Assembly (NCBI GenBank): GCA_903825645.1
Contig: CAIKBL010000051.1
Coordinates: 1 to 64,000 of the forward strand
DNA length: 64,000 nt
From: an uncultured Pseudomonadota bacterium
GTDB lineage: Bacteria; Pseudomonadota; Gammaproteobacteria; Ga0077536
Reading direction: 5' to 3'
Position 1 is the first letter of the stretch, and every line of letters begins with the position of its first letter. This document shows, in pieces, positions 1 to 8,467 of this stretch. Below the pieces are notes generated by a model. That model saw only the letters and a program-made list of their open reading frames with translations, had not been told where the DNA came from and did not search any database. Both the position numbers and the translations under genes were made by a program.

Positions 1-2176
1 GCACCAGCAAGTCGATTGGCGCTTCGGCGTTAAGGATCTGGCGGGCGGCATAATCCAACAGTCCATGGAGCGTTTCGTGAAATTCTTCAGGCGAAAACTC
101 ATCGAGCTTACGTCGGCCTTCCAGCCGCGGACGCAGCCATTCTGACAGCGTTGAGGCAAGCACCTCATCCGACAGATTCGGGAGGTTGATCTCCGGACAC
201 CACACGCGGAGGTTTTCGATCCGTAGCTGCCATTCACGCAAGCCTTCACGCCAGGGCAGGGCTTGCAGGCCTGCTTGACGAATACCTTCGAGTAGCAGAT
301 CAGCCGTTGCGGCGTCACGGGTGGTGGGGACGAGCCGGTCGGTTAACATAAGGGCGCTAAATCTGCGTTGATCCCGTGTTTCGACGGCGTGCGTTTCGGT
401 GTTGAAACTCAACGAGCGGGCGTGTGTAAAGCGTGTCGGGAAGGTGGCTTCCAGCACGGTTTTATCGAGTGGCGCTGCCCGCAGGATAAGACTAACGCGA
501 TTGTCGAAGCGAATTTCGGCAATGGCGAGCCAGGGCTCGCCGACGAGTGTCGATTCATGCAGCAACTGGGCGCCACGGCCGTTGCTCAGTTGATAACGCC
601 GTGGATTGTTCACATCCATGCGCGCAATTCGGTCCGGATAGGCGAGGGCTAGGATCAGCCCAATTTCATCTGCTGCGGGGGGCAGGCTAGCGATCTCTGT
701 CGCCTTGAGACGCCGTCGCCACATCTGGGCCGCTTGATCGATGCGCTGCAGGGCGCCCAGATCGGCCTGCTGGCGCGAAAGCCTGCCCGTGCGGAGCGCA
801 TGCAATGCGGTCATACGGGTGAGGAGAGCATCGCTTCGCCGCGCATCACCCCGCAAGGGATCTCGCGCGTCGAGCATGGCCGCCACGTCACAGGCAACGC
901 CACTCAAGGCGCCGGGTGCGCGAAGCATCGCGTTGCCGAGACGGGGATGGACACCGAGTTCAAGTAGGCGTTTCCCGTGCGCAGTCGGCCGACCCGTCGC
1001 ATCGACAGCTTCCAGAGAATGCAATAAATCGAGCGCCTGTGCCAATGCCCCGGGCGGCGGGGCATCTAGGAAACGCAGGGCTTCATTGCCCCAGCTCTTC
1101 ATTTCGAGCAGGAATGAGCACAACTCGATCCGCTGCAGCTCGGGCCGAGTGGCGGAGTCGAGGCGTTGGCTCTCCGGCCACAGGCGGTAACAGGTACCCG
1201 GGGCAACTCGCCCGGCGCGTCCGGCCCGCTGGACAGCCGAAGATTGTGCAATGGCGACGGTCTCTAGCCGACTCATGCCGCTGGCCGGATCAAAGCGTGG
1301 TTCCCGTGCCTGACCGGTATCGACGACCGCGCGCACACTGGGCAGGGTGATGCTTGATTCGGCCACATTGGTGGCCAGAATTACCCGCCTACGCGTGCCC
1401 GCGCCCAGAAGACGCGCCTGCTCGCTAATTGTCATTTCGCCATGGAGTGCTTCCAGCTCAGCGTCTAAATCGCCTAGCGATCGCATGGCACGATCGATCT
1501 CGAACTTGCCGGGGAGGAAGCACAACACGTCGCCTTCATTTTCTTCGAGCGCTCGGCGAACCGCGCGGGCGAAATGGGCACCGGCGGAATCTTGAGGACG
1601 GGCAGCCAGGTGCGTGATCTGGACGGGGAAACTTCTACCGGCTGTCGTGATCCGCGGGGCATCGATAAAACGCGCAAGTCTCTCGCCATCGAGGGTGGCG
1701 GACATCACCAGCATGCGCAGTTCGGGGCGCAAGCTCTGCTGAATATCCAGGCAGAGCGCCAGTCCCAGATCACTGCTGAGGTGTCGTTCATGAAACTCAT
1801 CGAACAGGACCGCCGAGAAACCTTCGAGGCTCGGATCATCCTGCACCATTCGGGTCAAGATCCCTTCGGTAACGATCTCGATGCGGGTGGCCTCGGACAA
1901 CCGTCGTTCAAACCTGATTTGATAACCCACGGTGGCGCCAACTGATTCACCCAGCTGGGTAGCCATGAAGGTGGCGGCGGCTCGTGCGGCGATTCTGCGC
2001 GGCTCCAGCATCAAAATTTTTCCAGTACACCAGTCTGCCTTCAGCAGGGCCAGCGGGACCTGGGTCGTTTTACCGGCACCGGGGGGGGCCTCGAGGACGA
2101 GCCGTGGATGAGTCGCCAGACTGCCGAGAATTTCGGGCAAACTGACATTGATGGGAAAATGGAGATCTGCGGGCAT
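1..2176 (-). CDS. hrpB: ATP-dependent helicase HrpB (3' end beyond window)
   Basis: DExH-box helicase of the HrpB family; its precise cellular role is not well established. The frame is open from the ATG at 2174-2176 to the window edge, giving about 725 residues. HrpB proteins are usually just over 800, so roughly the last 100 residues lie outside. Seen in order: Walker A PPGAGKT (about residues 31-37), DEFH (about 126-129), VMSATL (about 158-163), ATNVAESSITL, and the motif-VI-like QRAGRAGRVAPG. The C-terminal part fits the HrpB-specific region. The start is the first ATG that gives the typical HrpB N terminus directly before Walker A. The next gene is divergent. Confidence 0.93.
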   Translation of the reverse strand, partial: MPADLHFPINVSLPEILGSLATHPRLVLEAPPGAGKTTQVPLALLKADWCTGKILMLEPRRIAARAAATFMATQLGESVGATVGYQIRFERRLSEATRIEIVTEGILTRMVQDDPSLEGFSAVLFDEFHERHLSSDLGLALCLDIQQSLRPELRMLVMSATLDGERLARFIDAPRITTAGRSFPVQITHLAARPQDSAGAHFARAVRRALEENEGDVLCFLPGKFEIDRAMRSLGDLDAELEALHGEMTISEQARLLGAGTRRRVILATNVAESSITLPSVRAVVDTGQAREPRFDPASGMSRLETVAIAQSSAVQRAGRAGRVAPGTCYRLWPESQRLDSATRPELQRIELCSFLLEMKSWGNEALRFLDAPPPGALAQALDLLHSLEAVDATGRPTAHGKRLLELGVHPRLGNAMLRAPGALSGVACDVAAMLDARDPLRGDARRSDALLTRMTALHALRTGRLSRQQADLGALQRIDQAAQMWRRRLKATEIASLPPAADEIGLILALAYPDRIARMDVNNPRRYQLSNGRGAQLLHESTLVGEPWLAIAEIRFDNRVSLILRAAPLDKTVLEATFPTRFTHARSLSFNTETHAVETRDQRRFSALMLTDRLVPTTRDAATADLLLEGIRQAGLQALPWREGLREWQLRIENLRVWCPEINLPNLSDEVLASTLSEWLRPRLEGRRKLDEFSPEEFHETLHGLLDYAARQILNAEAPIDLLV

Positions 2177-2310
2177 GCGATGCTGGCTGGGGTTCGCGAC
2201 GTACCGGAAACCGCTATCTTACCCGTAAAGGCTGGCACCTGCGTCGCGATCACGATGACTGCGGGGCGAGCCTGCTAAACTGCGCGCCGGAGCACGAGGA
2301 CGTCACAGAT

Positions 2311-2658
2311 ATGTATGAAAAAAAAGGTGAACTACCGCTGGCGCGCCGCGGCTTCTTGCAGCGTCTGGTTGGCCATTTTCTATTGGCGTCTGGCCTATTG
2401 GCAGGCTCTCTCGGGCTCGGCATCGCCGGCTACATGCATTACGAAAACCTTTCCTGGGTCGACGCCTTTCTGAATTCGGCGATGCTTCTCGGTGGCATGG
2501 GGCCTGTCAACGCGCCGGTGACGGTCGGTGGCAAGCTGTTTGCCGGCGTTTATGCCTTATATGCCGGGCTGCTTTTCATCGTGACCGCAGCACTCATTTT
2601 GTCCCCGGTCGTGCATCGCCTGCTGCATCGTTTCCACTGGGACGATGGGACGCCGTGA
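2311..2658 (+). CDS. small two-helix channel-like membrane protein
   Basis: A 115-residue protein with two hydrophobic helices (about residues 20-45 and 80-103) separated by a short loop. The loop carries GGMGPV about where a pore loop and selectivity filter would sit in a two-helix K+ channel. Small proteins of this shape are often annotated as ion-channel-like, but the canonical TVGYG filter is absent, so potassium selectivity cannot be assumed. The basic N terminus suggests a cytoplasmic start. It ends one base before the ATG of the next gene, so the two are probably cotranscribed. Function is inferred from topology only. Confidence 0.7.
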   Translation: MYEKKGELPLARRGFLQRLVGHFLLASGLLAGSLGLGIAGYMHYENLSWVDAFLNSAMLLGGMGPVNAPVTVGGKLFAGVYALYAGLLFIVTAALILSPVVHRLLHRFHWDDGTP

Positions 2659-2659
2659 C

Positions 2660-3184
2660 ATGGCGGAAGCGGGGGCGACGTCATTTGAGATTGTGCGGGG
2701 CTATCTGCCGGGCACGATCGGTCGGATTGCAGAGCTACATGCTGCGTATTATCACAAGGCGCATGGTTTCGGCTTGGCCTTCGAACAGAAGGTCGCGCGA
2801 GAGTTGGGTGATTTTTGTCTGCGAATCGATAGCGCTCGCGATGGGCTGTGGTTATTGCGCCGGGACGATCATATCGAGGGAGCGATAGTCATCGACGGCG
2901 TACATGCGAGCAGTGAAGGTGCCCATCTGCGCTGGTTCATCATCAGCGACAGTGTCCGGGGGCAGGGCCACGGCGCAGAGCTTCTGAGCGCTGCCATGGC
3001 GCATTGCCGTGTGCTCGGCTTTACCCGGGTTTATCTTTGGACATTCGAAGGGCTCGATGCCGCCCGCCATCTTTATGAGCAGGTGGGTTTTCGTCTTACC
3101 CAGGCAGCACGCGGGAGCCAATGGGGTCGTGAGGTCACCGAACAACGCTTTGAGGCAAGACTAGACCTCCTTGCGTATAAGTAG
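2660..3184 (+). CDS. GNAT-family N-acetyltransferase
   Basis: A GNAT-fold acetyltransferase of about 174 residues. The acetyl-CoA-binding segment VRGQGHGAEL (an R/Q-x-x-G-x-G/A-type motif) is visible, followed by a C-terminal YEQVGFRL strand typical of the fold. Some MarR-GNAT fusions carry a similar C-terminal domain, but no winged helix is present here. The substrate is not evident. The ATG at 2660 was chosen because it follows the upstream stop by one base; an in-frame ATG at 2645 overlaps the upstream gene. Probably one transcript with the channel-like gene. Confidence 0.82.
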   Translation: MAEAGATSFEIVRGYLPGTIGRIAELHAAYYHKAHGFGLAFEQKVARELGDFCLRIDSARDGLWLLRRDDHIEGAIVIDGVHASSEGAHLRWFIISDSVRGQGHGAELLSAAMAHCRVLGFTRVYLWTFEGLDAARHLYEQVGFRLTQAARGSQWGREVTEQRFEARLDLLAYK

Positions 3185-3239
3185 GACCGCTCGTCGCGTG
3201 CGGTGGGGTTCAGAGCTCCGGTTCGGTAGCCCAAACTCG

Positions 3240-3698
3240 TCTAGCGCAAAGAACACAGCGAACCGCTGGTCAACACCTTCCGGCACTGGTGTGAGGCCCA
3301 ATGCCTGCGCGGGGATTTACTGCCCAGCAATCCGTCGAGCAAGGCACTCCACTATGCCCGGGAACGACGCATGGTCCTGCAGGTGTTCCTTCAGACCCGG
3401 AGGTGCCGATCGACACCAATCACCTCGAACAGGCCCTGCGGGTAATTCCAATGGGGCGCTGGAACTGGCTCTTCTGTGGACCGAGGTGGGGGCCCGACAG
3501 GTCGATATCATCCAGAGCATTCTCGTGACCTGTCGTCTCTACGGCCTCGATGTCTACCCTATCTGGTCGACTTCCTGCAACGCGTCGCTCTCCCTTCGGC
3601 ATAAGACGCCAACAGTCATCGAGCTGACGCCCCGTGTCTGCAAAGACAAGTTCGCTCACGCGCCGGTCAGAGCAGACCTTGAGGTTGTGGATGAATAA
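3240..3698 (+). pseudogene. IS66-type transposase (TnpC) C-terminal remnant
   Basis: The three frames together spell the C-terminal third of an IS66-family TnpC: LLPSNPSSKALHYARERR, then VPIDTNHLEQALRVIPMGRW, then NWLFC, then ARQVDIIQSILVTCRLYGLD, then ELTPRVCKDKFAHAPVRADL. At least three frame changes are needed, and the N-terminal and central parts are missing. It is therefore an old fragment, not a live element. No terminal inverted repeat was recognised. It borders the toxin-antitoxin patch that follows. Confidence 0.8.
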
Positions 3699-3810
3699 CG
3701 GCCTGGATTGAGCGGTTGCCGTTAACCCGAGTTCGGAGCCCTGAACGACCGGACGCCTATCTTGAATTGGGGTGATGAACGCCGTATTCTTACACGACAC
3801 AGTAAGAAAA

Positions 3811-4071
3811 ATGCCTGCCATGAGGATCACGTCAAAAGGTCAGGTCACCATCCCGCAGGATGTCCGAGCGCGCGCGGGCCTGATGCCAGGAACCGACGTC
3901 GAATTCAAGATCGAGGCCGGCGTGGTCCGACTGGTGAAGTCGGCGTCAGGCGGCGCTCGCCAGACAAGAGGACAAAAGCTTGTTGAAAGCCTGCGAGGAC
4001 GTGGCGACTTCAAGATGACCACTGATGAGATCGTGGCGTTGATGCGAGGTCCCTCCGCGGACGAAGGCTGA
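3811..4071 (+). CDS. AbrB/MazE-type (VapB-like) antitoxin
   Basis: SpoVT/AbrB swapped-hairpin DNA-binding protein, expected to neutralise the toxin encoded next and repress the operon. The N terminus MRITSKGQVTIPQDVRARAG is diagnostic of the fold. The acidic, helical C-terminal half (about residues 45-85) is the likely toxin-wrapping tail. The ATG at 3811 follows a purine-rich stretch (agtaagaaaa); in-frame starts at 3772 and 3820 are alternatives. The stop lies 11 nt before the ATG of the PIN-domain gene, the usual antitoxin-toxin order. It sits between an IS66 remnant and a Fic gene. Confidence 0.88.
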   Translation: MPAMRITSKGQVTIPQDVRARAGLMPGTDVEFKIEAGVVRLVKSASGGARQTRGQKLVESLRGRGDFKMTTDEIVALMRGPSADEG

Positions 4072-4082
4072 ACCAGCCAAGG

Positions 4083-4484
4083 ATGATCCTCGTCGATTCC
4101 AACATCATCCTCGATGTCCTGACTAGGGACCCATCCTGGCTGGCTTGGTCGGAGGCGGCTCTTACCGACGCCGCTAACCGTGACGACTTGGCGATCAATC
4201 CGATCATATATGCCGAGATCGCCGCCGGGTTCACGACGATGGGTGATCTTGATCGATGCCTTGCCGCCGACGCGTTTCGAAGGCTGGCGCTGCCCTATGA
4301 AGCTGGATTTGTCGCTGGCCGTGCGTTTGTGGAGTATCGCCGACGCGGCGGCGTTCGGACGTCGCCGCTTCCGGATTTCTATATCGGCGCGCACGCGGCG
4401 GTCTCGGGCTTGAGCTTGTTAACGCGTGACGCTCGCCGGTACGCTGGCTACTTTTCGAGAGTGCAGCTGATTTCACCGGCGTGA
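4083..4484 (+). CDS. PIN-domain ribonuclease toxin (VapC-like)
   Basis: A 133-residue PIN-domain protein, the usual length for VapC toxins, which cleave RNA with Mg2+. The acidic active-site positions are present: Asp in MILVDSNI near the start, Glu in IYAEIAAGF (about residue 43), Asp in LPDFYIGAHA, and Asp in LLTRDARRY. Nothing suggests inactivation. An AAGG Shine-Dalgarno sequence lies just before the ATG. It pairs with the AbrB-type antitoxin directly upstream. The RNA target cannot be read from sequence. Confidence 0.88.
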   Translation: MILVDSNIILDVLTRDPSWLAWSEAALTDAANRDDLAINPIIYAEIAAGFTTMGDLDRCLAADAFRRLALPYEAGFVAGRAFVEYRRRGGVRTSPLPDFYIGAHAAVSGLSLLTRDARRYAGYFSRVQLISPA

Positions 4485-4769
4485 GGCCTTCGGCGGATAG
4501 CGCAAATGGGGTTTGGCCGCCTCTCAATGATTTTTATAACATGAGGATCAAGCTGAACTCTGCATAATGCCCAGCCAAGGTTCGGATGCGTGTCGGCCGC
4601 CCCGTCCTACCCTGATCTCGCAAGGCGCATGATGATAGAGATACGTGCCTCCGTATAGCGAGCGAGGCGCGCCCTGAAAAACGCCAGCAACGCGTCGAGC
4701 ACCAGCCAGTGCCGCGTTGTGCCGCCAGTAACCTCGTCAATTCCGGACGCGGCTACGCCGGCAGATCGT

Positions 4770-5876
4770 TTAGCCCGTGCTGGTGCTGCGCCCACCTGCA
4801 GTCGGCTTGCGGAGCACAGCCCGCGCAACTAGATCGTTGATGTCGCGCAGGGCCGTGTCCGGCGAACACTTGGCAACCACCGACCACGTTCTGCTGGTGA
4901 GCTCGCCCTCGAAGCCGTCGAGCAGTCTGTTGAGCAACTTCGCCTGTCGTGCATTCAACGGCACGCTCGCCCAGCGCTGCCAAAAGCGAGCCTTCGTCAG
5001 CACCGCGTCGAGTGTATGCTGCGCCTGATGGACGGCACGATGGAGCGTGTCGAGGAACCAGACGAGCCAATCGGTGACGTCCATAGACCGCTTCTGGGTC
5101 CCTTCCAAAATGTCGTAGTAAGCCTTGCGCTCGCGCTCGATCTGAGCCGACAGGCTGTAGAAGCGTTGAGGACTTAGATCTGCACGGGGCAGGAACAGAT
5201 CGCCGATGGCACTGGCGATGCGCCCGTTGCCATCATCGAATGGGTGCAGGGTGACCAACCAAAGGTGCGCGAGCCCGGCCTTGATCAGCGGTGGCTCGCT
5301 TGACGCACTGTCGGCCCAGGCCAGAAAGCGTTCGATTCCGGACTCCAACCGACCTGGCGGCGGCGCATCGAAATGGACGCGTTGGCGCCCCATTGGTCCG
5401 GAAACGACCGGCATTGCACCGCTGGCATCGTCGCGCCAGCCGGCCACGTTGATCTGGAACAAGCCCGAATAGCCCATTGGGAATAAAGCGGCGTGCCATC
5501 CGAATAGTCGATCCCGGGTAACTGGGGTGTTGGCATTAGCAGTGGCGTAGAGCACCATCTCGACCAGGCCTTCGACATGACGATCCTCCGGCGCCCGCGC
5601 ACCGATGTCGAGGCCGAGCCGGCGCGCGATGGAGGATCGCACGGACGCGACGTTGATCTGCTCGCCCTCGATCTCGCTTGTTTTGATAACATCCTCGGTC
5701 AACACCGACAGGCTGGTCTGGTCGCGCAGGGTTACGCCAATGTCGCTCAGCCGTCCCATCAAAAGGCCTTTTGCGCGACTGACATCGGCCAAGCGTCCGG
5801 CCAAGGCAGCTAGGTCAAAGCGCCACATTGGCCGGTCTCTGTCCTGCCAGATGAAGGTGTAATCTCCGCTTTTCAT
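4770..5876 (-). CDS. Fic family protein (DUF4172 type)
   Basis: Fic-domain protein of 369 residues that probably transfers AMP, or another phosphate-containing group, from a nucleotide to target proteins. An N-terminal DUF4172-like segment (YTFIWQDRDRPMWRFD) is followed by TSEIEGE, which matches the (S/T)xxxE(G/N) inhibitory helix of self-inhibited Fic proteins. The catalytic loop HPFDDGNGR is intact. A helical C terminus resembles a winged-helix region. The ATG at 5876 gives the family N terminus; the frame extends upstream to 6047 without family-like sequence. A decayed Doc fragment lies just upstream on the same strand. Confidence 0.9.
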   Translation of the reverse strand: MKSGDYTFIWQDRDRPMWRFDLAALAGRLADVSRAKGLLMGRLSDIGVTLRDQTSLSVLTEDVIKTSEIEGEQINVASVRSSIARRLGLDIGARAPEDRHVEGLVEMVLYATANANTPVTRDRLFGWHAALFPMGYSGLFQINVAGWRDDASGAMPVVSGPMGRQRVHFDAPPPGRLESGIERFLAWADSASSEPPLIKAGLAHLWLVTLHPFDDGNGRIASAIGDLFLPRADLSPQRFYSLSAQIERERKAYYDILEGTQKRSMDVTDWLVWFLDTLHRAVHQAQHTLDAVLTKARFWQRWASVPLNARQAKLLNRLLDGFEGELTSRTWSVVAKCSPDTALRDINDLVARAVLRKPTAGGRSTSTG

Positions 5877-5950
5877 GCGGTTGTTATGCGGCTCATTCTT
5901 CGTGGGCGCCAGATATTCACCGCGCAATACGCGGCGATTATGAGCACTAT

Positions 5951-6145
5951 TCACCCCAGAGGAGAGAACGTGGGAGCACGCTCTTGGGTTGCGAGGGCGT
6001 GGTCGTTGATAGCCGAAAACAGTTCCCTGCAAACCAAAGCGGCGCATTTTTTGTGGCCTGTGAAAGGGTGTTTGCGGGCAATTCCGAAGCAGTAAGTCGC
6101 CGCCAAATCGGCAAAATCAGGATTGGCGTCAGCCGTCGGATTCAA
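5951..6145 (-). pseudogene. decayed Doc-type (death-on-curing) Fic fragment
   Basis: A 64-codon reading frame with clear similarity to the core of Doc toxins: DFADLAATYCFGIARKHPF followed by a damaged motif. Where Doc has HPFxDGNKRT this has HPFTGHKKCA, so the catalytic Asp-Gly-Asn triplet is lost. Both ends are missing; Doc proteins are usually about 125 residues. No Phd-type antitoxin was recognised nearby. It is interpreted as the relic of a second Fic-fold toxin next to the intact Fic gene. The identification rests on about 40 residues. Confidence 0.5.
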
Positions 6146-6381
6146 CGGCCTTGATCATGACCGGCAACACATCGGTTGTGCGCGATTTGGTACAGGGGGT
6201 CGCATTTAATTTCGCACTCGGACCCTGCTTGAAAGCAAATGTTTTTTTTTGGCGCCCGCACCCTCCCTGACGGCTTGATTTATTAGGTTCTCAAGGTGTT
6301 CCTTTGAGTCCCCGGGTCTACTCGCCTCGGGGACAGCGCGAGCTGCACACAATCCAGCGCCAATCTCTACTCATTCAACAC

Positions 6382-8463
6382 TCAAGCCTCTTGCAGACCG
6401 CTATGGCGGAGTAGGGCAGCGGGGTTTGGATCTCGTCCACGAAAATCCCGAAAAATGGCCATCGGATGCCGACTGCCGCCTTGCGCGAGGACGGTATCCC
6501 TGAAACGTCGACCGGTGCGGGCCACGGCTGCGGCGTCGTCGAGACCCGCTTCCTCGAAAGCGGCAAACGCATCCGCACTCAACACCTCAGCCCATTTGTA
6601 GCTGTAGTATCCCGCGCAATAGCCCCCCGCGAAGATGTGGGAGAAGGCACAAAGAAACCGATTCTCGGGCAAGGGTGGGAGAAGGCTAGTGCGTGTCGCG
6701 ATTTGTCGCTCGATCTCAAAAGGTGAGCTACCCGCTTGTGCCGCGTCAAAGCTATCGTGCAAGGCCATGTCCGTCATGCCGAACTGTAGCTGTCGCAGCA
6801 TGGCCGAGGCGGCACGATAGGTCTTTGCTGCGCGGAGCTTTTCGTAGAGCACGTTGGGTAGCACTTCTCCTGTGGCGTAATGGATCGCCATGCCGGCCAG
6901 GGTGGGCCGGTGCAGGCACCAGTTTTCCATAAATTGGCTGGGCAGTTCGACCGCGTCCCACTCAACGCCGGCGATCCCGGCGGCGTCTCGGTAGCCGACG
7001 GTCGTCAGCATGTGCTGCAGACCGTGTCCGAACTCGTGAAACAACGTCTCCACCTCGCGAAAGGTCATCAACGAAGGAATATCGCCCGTCGGCGGCGTGC
7101 CGTTGCAGACCAGATGGGCAACCGGCTGACGCACGCCGTGCGGGGTGAGCGAGCGCTGAATACAATCGTTCATCCAGGCGCCGCCTCGCTTATTTTCAGG
7201 GCGCGAATACGGATCTAAGAAAAAACCGGCGATGAGCGCACCGGCTTCGTCGAAAATAGAGTAATAACGGACATCGCTATGCCAGCGGGGGATCGACGCC
7301 GTAGCGGGTTTCACGGTAATGCCGAACAGGCGATGACTGAGTGAAAAGAGTCCGGCGAGAACGCGGTCCAGGGAGAAATAAGGTCGCAACTGTTCGTCCG
7401 TGAAGGCGTATCGCTCTTCGCGAAGGCGCTCGGCCCAGAACCCGATGTCCCAATGCGCCAGCGGACCGACGTGTCCGTGCTGCTCGGCATAGGCGGCCAG
7501 CTCGTCAAGCTCTCGTCGAGCGATCGGCATGGCAGCGCTCAGCAGCTGCTCCTGGAGTAAGGCTACCGCCTCTACACTGCCGGCCATTTTTTGGGCGAGG
7601 CTGATTTCCGCATAACTTTGAAAGCCGAGCAGACGGGCTTTCTCCTGCCGCAGTTGCAGGATTTCGACGATAAGCGGCGTGTTATCGGTGGGGTCAGAAG
7701 AGGCCCGTGCCACATATGCGCGATACGCCTGTTCACGCAGACCCCTGTCTTGGCAATGCTCCATGAAAGGGCCGAAGCAGGGCGCATCCAGCGTAATCCG
7801 CCAGGGTCCGGCCTCTGGTGTTGTCGGTGACGTTTTCTCATGAGCTTGAGACCAAGACGCGGCGGCCATCCGGCGAAGGCTGTCCGGCCAACCCTTGCTT
7901 TGCGCGCTTGCGCTAACATCCAGATGATAGGCCTTGGTCGCATCAAGCAAATGATTGGAGAAACGAGTGGCCAGTTGGGAGAGGGCTTGCTCGATTTCGT
8001 TGAAGCGCGCGCGGGCCGCACCCTCCAGATTGATCCCGGACAGTTCGGAGACTTGCAACGAGCGATCGATGATTCTTTGCTGAGCCGGACTGAAGCTGGA
8101 CCAGTTCGATGACCTTTTTAATTGACGCATTTTTTCGTACAGCGATTTGCTCTGCCGCAGCTCAAGACTGAAGGTCACCATTTTGGGCATCGCGGCATCG
8201 TGTGCCGCGCGCAAAGCGTCGGTGTTGGCGACACTGAGTAGGTGGCCGATCGGCGCCCACCCGTATTCCTGCAACAAATCGATTTCCTCGAGCGGGCCCA
8301 TGACGGTTTCCCATGAGGTGATCGCCGCGTGCTCGACGCTGGCTAGGATTTCGCGGCTCCGTGCGAGGACCGCGGTCACCGCGGGCTCGATATGGGCAGG
8401 GGTAATTCGGTCGTAAGCGGGCAACCCCTGCGTGATCAGCAGGGGGTTCAGCAAGTCATTCAT
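6382..8463 (-). CDS. prlC: oligopeptidase A (M3 family zinc peptidase)
   Basis: Cytoplasmic M3-family metallopeptidase of 693 residues, close to the usual PrlC length. It degrades short peptides and, in enteric bacteria, cleaved signal peptides. The zinc motif HExxH is visible as FHEFGHGLQHML, and the third ligand region GIAGVEWDAVELPSQF follows about 25 residues on. The N terminus NPLLITQGLPAYDRI is typical. Its ATG lies only 4 nt after the leuA stop, so it is almost certainly on the leuA transcript and would share the operator region at 10.3 kb. No damage seen. Confidence 0.95.
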   Translation of the reverse strand: MNDLLNPLLITQGLPAYDRITPAHIEPAVTAVLARSREILASVEHAAITSWETVMGPLEEIDLLQEYGWAPIGHLLSVANTDALRAAHDAAMPKMVTFSLELRQSKSLYEKMRQLKRSSNWSSFSPAQQRIIDRSLQVSELSGINLEGAARARFNEIEQALSQLATRFSNHLLDATKAYHLDVSASAQSKGWPDSLRRMAAASWSQAHEKTSPTTPEAGPWRITLDAPCFGPFMEHCQDRGLREQAYRAYVARASSDPTDNTPLIVEILQLRQEKARLLGFQSYAEISLAQKMAGSVEAVALLQEQLLSAAMPIARRELDELAAYAEQHGHVGPLAHWDIGFWAERLREERYAFTDEQLRPYFSLDRVLAGLFSLSHRLFGITVKPATASIPRWHSDVRYYSIFDEAGALIAGFFLDPYSRPENKRGGAWMNDCIQRSLTPHGVRQPVAHLVCNGTPPTGDIPSLMTFREVETLFHEFGHGLQHMLTTVGYRDAAGIAGVEWDAVELPSQFMENWCLHRPTLAGMAIHYATGEVLPNVLYEKLRAAKTYRAASAMLRQLQFGMTDMALHDSFDAAQAGSSPFEIERQIATRTSLLPPLPENRFLCAFSHIFAGGYCAGYYSYKWAEVLSADAFAAFEEAGLDDAAAVARTGRRFRDTVLAQGGSRHPMAIFRDFRGRDPNPAALLRHSGLQEA

Positions 8464-8467
8464 GCAG

